From Phycisphaerae bacterium (GTDB lineage: Bacteria > Planctomycetota > Phycisphaerae > UBA1845 > PWPN01): a stretch of DNA of 5,418 nucleotides. Location of the stretch: assembly GCA_026647385.1 (NCBI GenBank), contig JAPKGY010000284.1:1-5418 (forward strand), read 5' to 3'. Positions 1 to 5,295 of the stretch are shown piece after piece (the first letter of the stretch is position 1; the number at the start of each line of letters is the position of its first letter). Made by a program: the position numbers and the translations under genes. Under the pieces are notes generated by a model. The model was not told the DNA's origin and made no database searches. It saw only the letters and a list, made by a program, of their open reading frames with translations.

Positions 1-441
1 GGCCTTGCCCGACTCGAAGGAATCGCCGTCACCGATGAGCAGGTTGCCGTCGGTCGCGGTCGCGCTGCCCACATCGGACAGGTCAGCCAAGCCCAGCTGC
101 TCGGCCACCGCCTCCTGCAGGCTGCGCAGGAGTACCTTCACCCTCGTCGCGCCGGCGATCGCCGATTCGACACAGACGCCGAAGTAGACGTCCGTCGACG
201 TCTTGGTGGCCTTGTTCGTGGTGTTGTTCCAGCGAACCGCGTCCCCGAGGTCGATCGCCAGGCCATCGGTCTTGGCGATCTCGAACACGCCTCGCGCAGC
301 CAGCGAACCGAGTTCGTTGGCCGCGATCGGCACGTTGGCTACGAAGCACACCTTCCCAACCACCACAACCTCGCCGGCCGCCACAGCGGATGCAGGCGTG
401 TAGTCGATCCGATCGCCGACGTTGAGATACCTTGCTTCCAT
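1..441 (-). CDS. DUF2190 family capsid decoration-like protein, 3' end beyond window
   Basis: The gene opens with ATG at 441, preceded by AGGAG at 453-449 with a 7-base spacer, and stays open for 147 codons to the window edge. Residues 1-107 look like the DUF2190 family, phage proteins usually of about 110 residues found next to capsid genes and thought to resemble the lambda gpD decoration protein. Visible hallmarks are the start MEARYLNVGDRIDYTPA, the mid motif ELGSLAARGVFEIAK, then AVRWNN and a closing TRVKVLLRS. It would bind the outside of the head and stabilise it. The protein does not stop at the usual length. From about residue 108 it runs on through LADLSDVGSATATDGN, a wording more typical of tail or fibre proteins. 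It is the last gene of the block in this window. The family call is fairly secure; the decoration role is inferred from family and position. Confidence 0.8.
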   Translation of the reverse strand, partial: MEARYLNVGDRIDYTPASAVAAGEVVVVGKVCFVANVPIAANELGSLAARGVFEIAKTDGLAIDLGDAVRWNNTTNKATKTSTDVYFGVCVESAIAGATRVKVLLRSLQEAVAEQLGLADLSDVGSATATDGNLLIGDGDSFESGKA

Positions 442-458
442 CGTTGGTCTCCTCATGA

Positions 459-482
459 GCAGGCGGAATCACTCCAGCCTGC
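459..482 (-). promoter_or_regulatory. Stem-loop between capsid and DUF2190 genes
   Basis: In the 59-base spacer between the capsid stop (501) and the DUF2190 start (441), bases 459-464 pair with 477-482 (GCAGGC/GCCTGC). After one bulged base (476), bases 465-467 pair with 473-475 (GGA/TCC), leaving a 5-base loop. The hairpin ends 5 bases before the AGGAG ribosome binding site at 453-449. No T-run follows, so it does not look like an intrinsic terminator. It could be an mRNA processing or stability element, or it could tune translation of the decoration gene relative to capsid. The pairing is seen directly; a function is only inferred. Confidence 0.45.
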
Positions 483-500
483 GGACTCAGACTTTCCTTA

Positions 501-1952
501 TCACGCCGCGCCCTTGCTCTTGATCCCGCCACGCGGATCCTGCAGGGCCCCGCCGAAATCGTGATAACCCCGCATCTTGATCCCGAGCACGTTGAAGTCC
601 GCCTCGGCCGTTTCGATCGTGGGACTTTCTTGCCCATTCAGGAACGCCACCTCGATCACCGGCAGGTCCCCCGGATCAGCCAGCAGATACCAGGCCTTGT
701 CCGAGTGGCCGGTGTAGTGGCTGTTGGCCAGATAGCGGCTCACCTCGACGCGGAACTTGCCCTGGTGCGGGTTGTTGACCGGATACTTGGTGTTCGCCGT
801 CGTGTCGCGGATCTCGACCGCCTTGTAGAGTTGCGTGCCATAGGCACTCAGCGACGTGGGCACCACCAGGATGGCCGGCATGATCCCGATCGGCTTGCCG
901 TCGGAGTCCACCTGGTCCAGGAAGGCCTTCTCAGCGTTGGTCAGGCTGTCGATGGACAGGGCGGTGTCAGCGCCCTCGATATAGTTGCGGTTGCCGCTGG
1001 TGAAGAATGCGCTGTTGTCCAGGAAGATGGTCCAGACCACGTCGTTGATCTTCAGGCCGCTGCCGCGACCGAGCTTGCGGGGCACGGTCGTGATCGCGCC
1101 GAGGTCGTCGTTGATGATGTCCCGCCGGTCGATTGCGAGCATCAGGCCGTAGGTGTCGGCCTGGTTGCTGTAGGTCTCCTGCCCCAGCGTGCCGTGCTTG
1201 AGTTCGCCGCCCGGGGCCACGCGCTCGTACTGATCGATGCCGATCAGCCGGTAGCTCGTGACTTTCTTGAAGTCCGACACGTTGCGGACCGCGCAGATGT
1301 TTCGCCAGGTCCGCTCGACGGAGAAGAATCCCTCGAGCAGGAACTTGTTGGTCACGTTGGAGAGGATCCCGCTGATGTCGACGGTCGAGAACCCGGCCTG
1401 GATGTCGCCCTTGAACGCGAACCGCAGGACCGATCGGCTGTCGCGGAAGTTGCGGCCGGTGTACCCGTTGGCCCACGCGGCTTCGAGCAGCAGCTCCTGC
1501 AAACCGATGCCGCCCCGGAACCGCTTATCGGCCAGGTCCAGCGTGCGCGGCTCGAACATCTTGTCCACGCCCTGCAGGCCGGCGGTCAGCATGCACGCGG
1601 CCTCCAGCACCGTGCCGGTCACGGCGCTGTCGGACATGTGCATGGCCGGGGCCGTCGGGCGGCTCGCTCGCAGGACCTCCAGCTCGCACCGGGTGGTGTC
1701 CCACCCCTCGGCGATCGCCTTGGCCTCAATCTCCGCGTGCTTGCCCGCGCAGATCCGGCGGACGCCGGCAATGCGCTGCGTCTCGGCCGCGGCCTCGGCG
1801 CGCATCTGCGTCACGAGGTTCGCAGGCGGAGGCACGGAAGTCGCCGCGTTCGCCTCTCCGCCGGCCTCGACCGTTTCGGTCCCTGCGGTTTCCATCGTCG
1901 GCTGCTCGGTCGTGGCACTCACCGACTCGTGATTCTTGTCCCCAGTCTCCAT
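501..1952 (-). CDS. Possible nested scaffold-capsid product from an internal start
   Basis: Met188 of the protease-capsid protein is an ATG at 1952-1950. It is preceded by AAGGAG at 1964-1959 with a 6-base spacer, a better ribosome site than that of the full-length start. The product would be 483 residues: the linker/scaffold stretch plus the complete gpT-like capsid domain, without the protease. In lambda, scaffold Nu3 is likewise made from an internal start inside protease gene C. Here such a start would supply many capsid copies per protease copy, which a head needs. The site is seen directly; its use is inferred. A chance match is possible because the upstream residues HKER encode the SD-like bases anyway. 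Confidence 0.5.
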   Translation of the reverse strand: METGDKNHESVSATTEQPTMETAGTETVEAGGEANAATSVPPPANLVTQMRAEAAAETQRIAGVRRICAGKHAEIEAKAIAEGWDTTRCELEVLRASRPTAPAMHMSDSAVTGTVLEAACMLTAGLQGVDKMFEPRTLDLADKRFRGGIGLQELLLEAAWANGYTGRNFRDSRSVLRFAFKGDIQAGFSTVDISGILSNVTNKFLLEGFFSVERTWRNICAVRNVSDFKKVTSYRLIGIDQYERVAPGGELKHGTLGQETYSNQADTYGLMLAIDRRDIINDDLGAITTVPRKLGRGSGLKINDVVWTIFLDNSAFFTSGNRNYIEGADTALSIDSLTNAEKAFLDQVDSDGKPIGIMPAILVVPTSLSAYGTQLYKAVEIRDTTANTKYPVNNPHQGKFRVEVSRYLANSHYTGHSDKAWYLLADPGDLPVIEVAFLNGQESPTIETAEADFNVLGIKMRGYHDFGGALQDPRGGIKSKGAA

Positions 1953-2513
1953 CGTTCGCTCCTTGTGTTCTGCCGCTCGTGCGGCCACTTGTGCACTCGT
2001 GTTGCCGTCCGCCCCCAGGTCCACGAAGCTGATCTCGCCCAGCGTCGCCTTGCGGATCACGTTGACCGGGCCGGTAAACTCCCGCCCGTTCACCAGGGCG
2101 AGCTGGTTCTCCTTCACGAACTCGAACTCATCGACGCTCGCGCCGACCGACGCCTGCCAGGGGAAGCCGTTCCGTGACGAGATCACGACCTCCTTGGCCA
2201 TCGGCGTGTCCCGCGAGACCACACCGGCGGCGATGAGCTGGCCGTTCTCGACGCGGATCGCGTCCGTGTGACCGACGCCATTGTTGGCGTCATGCCCGAA
2301 CCGGATCGGCCGGTTCTGCGACGGGACCGCGAGGCCCGCCAGGTCGATCACCACCGGATACCGCCAACCGGCGATCCGCATCGGCCCGCCCGTGTACGCG
2401 ACCATCCGGAAACGCGGCAGCCCCGGCTTGCCGTCGCCAGCCTCGGCGGCCTCGATCTCCATCCGGGCCACAAGCTCAAGCGGCCCGACGGCGTTCTGCG
2501 GGTTGCTCTTCAT
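501..2513 (-). CDS. Prohead protease fused to Mu gpT-like major capsid protein
   Basis: The 670-residue product starts at ATG 2513, which overlaps the portal stop as ATGA, with GGAG 11 bases upstream. Residues about 30-180 resemble a prohead maturation protease of the HK97/S78 type. His74 in RFGHD and Ser122 in WQASVGAS are the likely catalytic pair, and the domain closes with ATLGEISFVDLGADGN. Residues about 180-300 form a hydrophilic Glu/Ala/Thr-rich linker with helical character (MRAEAAAETQRI), suited to a scaffold that is cut out. Residues about 300-670 match the Mu-like gpT major head protein, with ISGILSNVTNKFLLEGF, DFKKVTSYRL, GELKHGTLGQETYSNQADTYG and DRRDIINDDLGAI. The protease would process the shell from inside during assembly. 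A longer open frame runs upstream to 2969, but that part is the portal read out of frame. No frameshift is seen. Confidence 0.9.
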   Translation of the reverse strand: MKSNPQNAVGPLELVARMEIEAAEAGDGKPGLPRFRMVAYTGGPMRIAGWRYPVVIDLAGLAVPSQNRPIRFGHDANNGVGHTDAIRVENGQLIAAGVVSRDTPMAKEVVISSRNGFPWQASVGASVDEFEFVKENQLALVNGREFTGPVNVIRKATLGEISFVDLGADGNTSAQVAARAAEHKERTMETGDKNHESVSATTEQPTMETAGTETVEAGGEANAATSVPPPANLVTQMRAEAAAETQRIAGVRRICAGKHAEIEAKAIAEGWDTTRCELEVLRASRPTAPAMHMSDSAVTGTVLEAACMLTAGLQGVDKMFEPRTLDLADKRFRGGIGLQELLLEAAWANGYTGRNFRDSRSVLRFAFKGDIQAGFSTVDISGILSNVTNKFLLEGFFSVERTWRNICAVRNVSDFKKVTSYRLIGIDQYERVAPGGELKHGTLGQETYSNQADTYGLMLAIDRRDIINDDLGAITTVPRKLGRGSGLKINDVVWTIFLDNSAFFTSGNRNYIEGADTALSIDSLTNAEKAFLDQVDSDGKPIGIMPAILVVPTSLSAYGTQLYKAVEIRDTTANTKYPVNNPHQGKFRVEVSRYLANSHYTGHSDKAWYLLADPGDLPVIEVAFLNGQESPTIETAEADFNVLGIKMRGYHDFGGALQDPRGGIKSKGAA
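1950..1964 (-). promoter_or_regulatory. Internal ribosome binding site and ATG in the protease-capsid gene
   Basis: AAGGAG lies at 1964-1959 and ATG at 1952-1950, separated by 6 bases. The bases just before the ATG (GAACG) repeat those before the full-length start at 2513 and resemble those before the DUF2190 start at 441 (CAACG). The site falls at the junction between the protease domain and the linker. Confidence 0.55.
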
Positions 2514-4000
2514 CGTTCGTCTTTCTCCTGCACGGGTTGCGGACTCGCCGTCGCCAGCGTCAGCCCGAGTTCCTCCATCAGCGCCACTTCCTTGGCCCGC
2601 TGACGGATCTCCACTTCCCAATCCCGCCCCTGACGGGCGTACTCGTTCGCAATTGTGGTCGTGTGATTGGCCAGTCGCGTGGCCTGGGCGCTGGCTTCTT
2701 TGGCCGGGTCCACGTGCTCGTGGCCGTCCCAGAACCACTGGTGCTGCAGTTCGCGGAAGGCGAGTGCCCGCACACTCACAGGCAGGTAGCCTGAAATCAG
2801 AATCGCCTCTTCGAGCCAGGCTCGCAGAATGCGGTCGAGCACAACCGTGGCGAGCTGGACCTGGTCCACGCGGATCGACTTGTAGTAGGTCTGGTGATCG
2901 AGCCGGCCGGAGGCATAGTTGTAGCCGCTGCTGTTGCCCGCCGCGACGTTGAACGGCATGTTCAGGCAACGGGCGATCTCGTTGAGGATCTCCTTCTTGA
3001 ATTCGCCGTACGTCGTCGCCGGCTGCTCGGCCGTGATCTGGCCGAGTTTCCAGCCGCCGGGCAGCACCGTCGCCATCCGCCGCTCGAGATCGACCAGGTC
3101 CATCGGCTCGACCTGCTCGGCCTCGCCGTTCGCGGGAGCATCCGTGAACAGAACCGCCGCGAAATCCGCCGCCGTCTCCGCTGCCGCGATCACCGCGAGC
3201 GTGTAGCGCCGCAACTGAGCAAACAGCGGCAGCGCCGGCGTGATCTCCGGAATGCCCCGGTGCTGCCCCGGCCGATCCGCACGGAAATAGTGGATCACCG
3301 CCGAGGCCGGCACGCGGTCATAGTCCAGCGGACACCGCATCAGCACATCGCCCGGATGGGCCTTGAGTACGTGGTATTCAACCGGATTGCCGTAGCCATC
3401 GAAGACAATGCCGTCGATCGGACTCGGAAACCGGCGATCCACATCGGGCGTCGCCACCTGGTCCGCCTCGAGCAGTCGCAGGTCGAGCTTGACCGGCGAG
3501 TCGATGGCCGGATTGACCGTCAGCAGTGCGAACACCTCGCCCGACTCGGCGCGGGACATCCGCATCGCCCGGAGCTTGGCCGGCAAGCCCACCGTTTCCG
3601 CCCAACGCATGAACTCGGTCTCGATCAGCCGATTGAGCTCCGCGTCCTCCGTGAGTAACTGCAGGCGGGGGCCGGTGCCTACGCAGTCGTTGGCCAGCGT
3701 CAGCACGATCCCCCGGGCGTAGCTGTTGTTGGCCACCTCGTAGCGCGAGCGGCTGCGGAGGATCCGCCGGACAAGTGGCGAGTTGGCCGCGTCGGCCGAC
3801 AGCAGATCGGCGTTCGCCCAGTGCCGGCGGTTCTCATCCGTGGTGACCGCCGCGTCGTACCGGGCACGGAGCGAGGCCAGGCGACAGGTCACCGGCCGCA
3901 GAATGCGTCGAGCCAGGCTCGAACCGCCCGCCACCGGCTTCCTGTCGCCTGACGCCTCGCGCCTCAGGCCGCTCCTTAGCCACCCCCACACCACGCCCAC
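2510..4000 (-). CDS. Phage portal protein, lambda family
   Basis: This 496-residue protein is the portal, the ring at one head vertex through which DNA enters and leaves and to which terminase and tail attach. Family signs are the conserved N-terminal block from residue 46 (ARYDAA), TDENRRHWANAD at 54-65, and NNSYARGIVLTLANDCVGTG at 91-110. Further on are ESGEVFALL, DLRLLEADQV, a PASAVIHYFRADRPGQHRGIP core at 231-251, and LNMPFNVAAGNSSGYNYASG at 346-365. HQWFWDGHEHVDPAKEA follows near residue 420. Length is normal for the family. GTG at 4000 is the likely start, one base after the preceding stop, with GGAG 4 bases upstream; GTG at 3994 is an alternative. Its stop overlaps the next ATG. Residues about 10-45 do not look like the family's usual N-terminus and hold repeat structure described separately. 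Confidence 0.93.
   Translation of the reverse strand: MGVVWGWLRSGLRREASGDRKPVAGGSSLARRILRPVTCRLASLRARYDAAVTTDENRRHWANADLLSADAANSPLVRRILRSRSRYEVANNSYARGIVLTLANDCVGTGPRLQLLTEDAELNRLIETEFMRWAETVGLPAKLRAMRMSRAESGEVFALLTVNPAIDSPVKLDLRLLEADQVATPDVDRRFPSPIDGIVFDGYGNPVEYHVLKAHPGDVLMRCPLDYDRVPASAVIHYFRADRPGQHRGIPEITPALPLFAQLRRYTLAVIAAAETAADFAAVLFTDAPANGEAEQVEPMDLVDLERRMATVLPGGWKLGQITAEQPATTYGEFKKEILNEIARCLNMPFNVAAGNSSGYNYASGRLDHQTYYKSIRVDQVQLATVVLDRILRAWLEEAILISGYLPVSVRALAFRELQHQWFWDGHEHVDPAKEASAQATRLANHTTTIANEYARQGRDWEVEIRQRAKEVALMEELGLTLATASPQPVQEKDER
2811..2833. repeat. Second copy of two short blocks found in the portal N-terminus
   Basis: Plus-strand bases 2811-2824 (TCGAGCCAGGCTCG) and 2823-2833 (CGCAGAATGCG) are exact copies of 3908-3921 and 3897-3907, but in swapped order. 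Here they encode the RILRAWLEE part of the portal C-terminal region, which is ordinary family sequence. That suggests this copy is the older one. Confidence 0.5.
3878..3951. repeat. Nested inverted repeat in the portal N-terminal coding region
   Basis: Plus-strand CAGGCGACAGG at 3878-3888 is exactly complementary to CCTGTCGCCTG at 3941-3951. Inside it, the 13-base palindrome CGAGCCAGGCTCG at 3909-3921 has almost the same centre (3915 versus 3914.5). The structure covers portal residues about 17-41, just before the conserved domain. It may be a small inserted mobile palindrome (REP-like) that stayed in frame, or chance in GC-rich DNA. Confidence 0.5.
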
Positions 4001-4001
4001 C

Positions 4002-4211
4002 TCACTCCGTTCCCGGTGGAACCAGTTTCTTGAAGGCCACGCCCAGGCCCTTACCCCGCGAGGCCTTTTTGCTTTCCAGATACCGATCCGCCTCGATCTG
4101 ATCCGGCAGCGGGTGCTGCTGCGTCTTCACGCCGTCCACCTCGGCCGAGGCCGGCCCGGCGGCGCTCTCACGAATTGTGTCTTCCAGCGACTCGGCCATC
4201 GGCGACACCAT
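4002..4211 (-). CDS. Small phage head-cluster protein of unknown function
   Basis: This is a 69-residue protein with no fold I can name. The chosen start is ATG 4211 because AGGGG lies 8 bases upstream. GTG 4220 (72 residues) and ATG 4199, which would give MAESLEDTIRES, are alternatives. The body holds LEDTIRESAAGPA, then QHPLPDQIEADRYLESKKAS, a basic GKG turn, and the ending FKKLVPPGTE. No membrane segment, signal peptide or cysteine is seen. Its place between terminase and portal matches that of the lambda head-joining protein gpW (68 residues). I see no sequence likeness to gpW, so that role is only a positional guess. The stop lies one base before the portal start, so the two are probably translationally coupled. 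Confidence 0.75.
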   Translation of the reverse strand: MVSPMAESLEDTIRESAAGPASAEVDGVKTQQHPLPDQIEADRYLESKKASRGKGLGVAFKKLVPPGTE

Positions 4212-4256
4212 TGCCCTCACCCCTCTATATCTGCGGCCGCCGACAATCTGTCCCGC

Positions 4257-4291
4257 GGGTCACGTTTTTCAGCGGCGCGGGGGTGACGTTT
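4257..4291. repeat. Imperfect 11-base direct repeat
   Basis: GGGTCACGTTT at 4257-4267 and GGGTGACGTTT at 4281-4291 match in 10 of 11 bases and begin 24 bases apart. They lie about 50-80 bases upstream of the small protein gene. A tandem operator is possible but nothing else supports it. Confidence 0.35.
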
Positions 4292-4312
4292 CTTCACCTA
4301 CCTACATCTGCA

Positions 4313-4330
4313 CAACGCTTGCGAGCGTCG
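4313..4330 (-). repeat. Short hairpin in the gap
   Basis: On the minus strand ACGCT pairs with AGCGT around the loop CGCA, and a G-T and a C-G pair lengthen the stem to 7. No T-run follows, so it is not a typical terminator. A GC-rich companion hairpin (CGGCC/GGCCG, loop of 4) lies at 4347-4360. The pair together resembles a REP-like unit. Confidence 0.35.
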
Positions 4331-4346
4331 CACGCCCATGACAGGC

Positions 4347-4360
4347 CGGCCCCTCGGCCG
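4347..4360 (-). repeat. GC-rich hairpin in the gap
   Basis: Five perfect G/C pairs (CGGCC/GGCCG) close a 4-base loop. Flanking CACA and TGTC could extend the stem past a bulge. It lies 17 bases from the hairpin at 4313-4330. No termination signal follows. Confidence 0.35.
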
Positions 4361-4474
4361 TGTGCCAGTGATGTATTCCGTTCCAAAGCTGATAGAAGGG
4401 AGTGATTGTGTGCTGTCGTGAATCGTTACATATATGGACCGGTGTTTCCCGCAGTGGCTGCGCTGAGCAAGGTC

Positions 4475-4660
4475 TCAGCCGCTCACCCTCTCCGTTGTGA
4501 CCACACGTCGCCCGCAGTGCCGGCATTCCCTGCGCCGCACGATCCGCCCGCCCCAGGCCGAGCGGGTATAGATCACGCGAAAATGCCCGCACCCACACTT
4601 CGGACAGCGAATGCCGCGTTCCTCGAGCGGCTTCGCGGTCGCCTCCGTGCCTCGCTTCAC
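4475..4660 (-). CDS. Small NrdR-like zinc ribbon protein
   Basis: This 61-residue protein starts at GTG 4660, whose bases overlap the terminase stop as GTGA. A longer open frame reaches ATG 4816, but that part is only the terminase read in another frame. Cys19-Pro-Lys-Cys22 and Cys46-Arg-His-Cys49 form a four-cysteine zinc ribbon, with Cys24 and His26 as further possible ligands. The spacing and the RRREC..CG....TTER ending strongly resemble the N-terminal zinc ribbon of NrdR, the repressor of ribonucleotide reductase genes. The ATP-cone that makes up the rest of NrdR is absent. It may bind DNA and act beside terminase or as a small regulator; its coupling to terminase favours a packaging or late-gene role. 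Function is inferred. Confidence 0.8.
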   Translation of the reverse strand: MKRGTEATAKPLEERGIRCPKCGCGHFRVIYTRSAWGGRIVRRRECRHCGRRVVTTERVSG

Positions 4661-5295
4661 CTGCTCATCTGCAACTCCGACAACCGAATCCGTTTCCGGG
4701 GCGTCGGTTTCACATCCGTCCCGAACAGCGTCGCCCCTTGCATCGACGCCGCCACGGCGCAGCCGACCAGGCAGTCGAGCCAGTGATTGTCGAGTCCGTC
4801 CACGCGAAGCTTCCATTCATCCACCGTCCTTCCACGGCCTTGGGTTTTCACGTAGTACTCGGCGGTCAGGTGATCCGCGAGCAGCCGATGCGTCTGGGGA
4901 TCCCGCCCGAACAACGACAGGCAGCCCGAATCGCCCATGGGCACGCCCAGCCGGCCGAAGACAAACGACTTCCAGTAATTCGTGTCATACAGCACGTGAC
5001 GGATCGCCCGCTTGCCCTGGACGTTGGGGATTCGCCAGTTCAGGCCCACGCGGTCCCCGGTCTTGCGCTTGTACTCGGCGAACGGCACGCTGGAGGCGCC
5101 CACGAAACGACCGTGGCTGGGCAGGAGCACCGCCGCGTGTGGACTCTGTCTGCAGAACTGGTAGACCACATCCGTCGACGTACCCCAGTTGGCGTCGATC
5201 AGGCACCGCTCAACTTTCAGGCACGCTCCGTCATCCCGGCGAAACTCGCGGGCGAGGTACACGCCGGTCAGCGCTTCCAGCCCTGCGTAGATTGC
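4657..5295 (-). pseudogene. Large terminase (GpA type), C-terminal nuclease fragment
   Basis: About 212 residues of the C-terminal part of a phage GpA-type large terminase survive. The protein would normally be roughly 600 residues or more, with an N-terminal ATPase that pumps DNA and a C-terminal nuclease that cuts concatemers. Visible marks are AIYAGLEALTG at the broken edge, then VERCLIDANWGTSTDVVYQF with a likely metal-binding Asp. HAAVLLPSHGRFVGAS, GDRVGLNWRIP and RHVLYDTNYWK follow, and the closing DNHWLDCLVGCAVAA is the usual end motif with a second Asp. The nuclease core looks undamaged. The frame is closed upstream by a TGA at 5316-5314, which lies in glycosidase sequence. The only common start inside is GTG 5262, without a good ribosome site. 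The gene is therefore 5' truncated by the join near 5295 and cannot make a working packaging motor alone. Confidence 0.85.

Larger units (their letters stand above)
4212..4474. other. Gene-free gap with small repeats
   Basis: These 263 bases carry no recognisable gene on either strand, although the block around them is tightly packed. The minus-strand frames that stay open here have no familiar motifs. Seen directly are two small inverted repeats (4313-4330 and 4347-4360) and an imperfect direct repeat (4257-4267 and 4281-4291). There are also two 8-base palindromes, GCGGCCGC near 4233 and CCCGCGGG near 4252. I could not find a convincing promoter with both hexamers at proper spacing. The gap may hold a regulatory region, repetitive DNA of REP type, or the scar of a lost small gene. 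Confidence 0.55.
1..5295 (-). mobile_element. Prophage head-morphogenesis segment, probably defective
   Basis: The terminase nuclease fragment, zinc ribbon, small protein, portal, protease-capsid and DUF2190 genes form one minus-strand block in the order of a lambda-like head operon. Neighbouring stops and starts overlap or nearly touch at 4660/4657, 4002/4000 and 2513/2510, as in a co-transcribed phage operon. The upstream edge is a sharp change near 5295 into a glycosidase gene that is not phage-like. The downstream edge lies beyond position 1. The missing terminase ATPase domain suggests the element cannot package DNA by itself. No integrase, attachment site or lysis gene is visible here, so the extent of the element is unknown. 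Confidence 0.85.

Noticed and set aside
83..637. 184-codon minus-strand frame across the capsid end and DUF2190 start
   Set aside because: Arg/Gly-rich with no motif, and it overlaps two recognisable genes in another frame.
561..2177. Long plus-strand open frame of 538 codons opposite the capsid gene
   Set aside because: It is Arg/His/Val-rich, lacks any family motif and mirrors the codon bias of the well-supported minus-strand capsid gene; a typical GC-rich shadow.
2514..2969. Upstream extension of the protease-capsid frame
   Set aside because: This stretch is the portal gene read out of frame; the ATGA overlap at 2513-2510 and the start of recognisable protein favour ATG 2513.
4215..4260. 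Sigma70-type promoter before the small protein (TATAGA near the start)
   Set aside because: No acceptable -35 hexamer at 15-19 bases, and the TATAGA lies next to the ribosome binding site.
4302..4598. 98-codon minus-strand frame across the zinc ribbon and gap
   Set aside because: It overlaps most of the better-supported zinc ribbon gene, has no motif and no good ribosome site.
4661..4816. Upstream extension of the zinc ribbon frame
   Set aside because: It is the terminase C-terminus in another frame; GTG at 4660 overlapping the terminase stop is the natural start.
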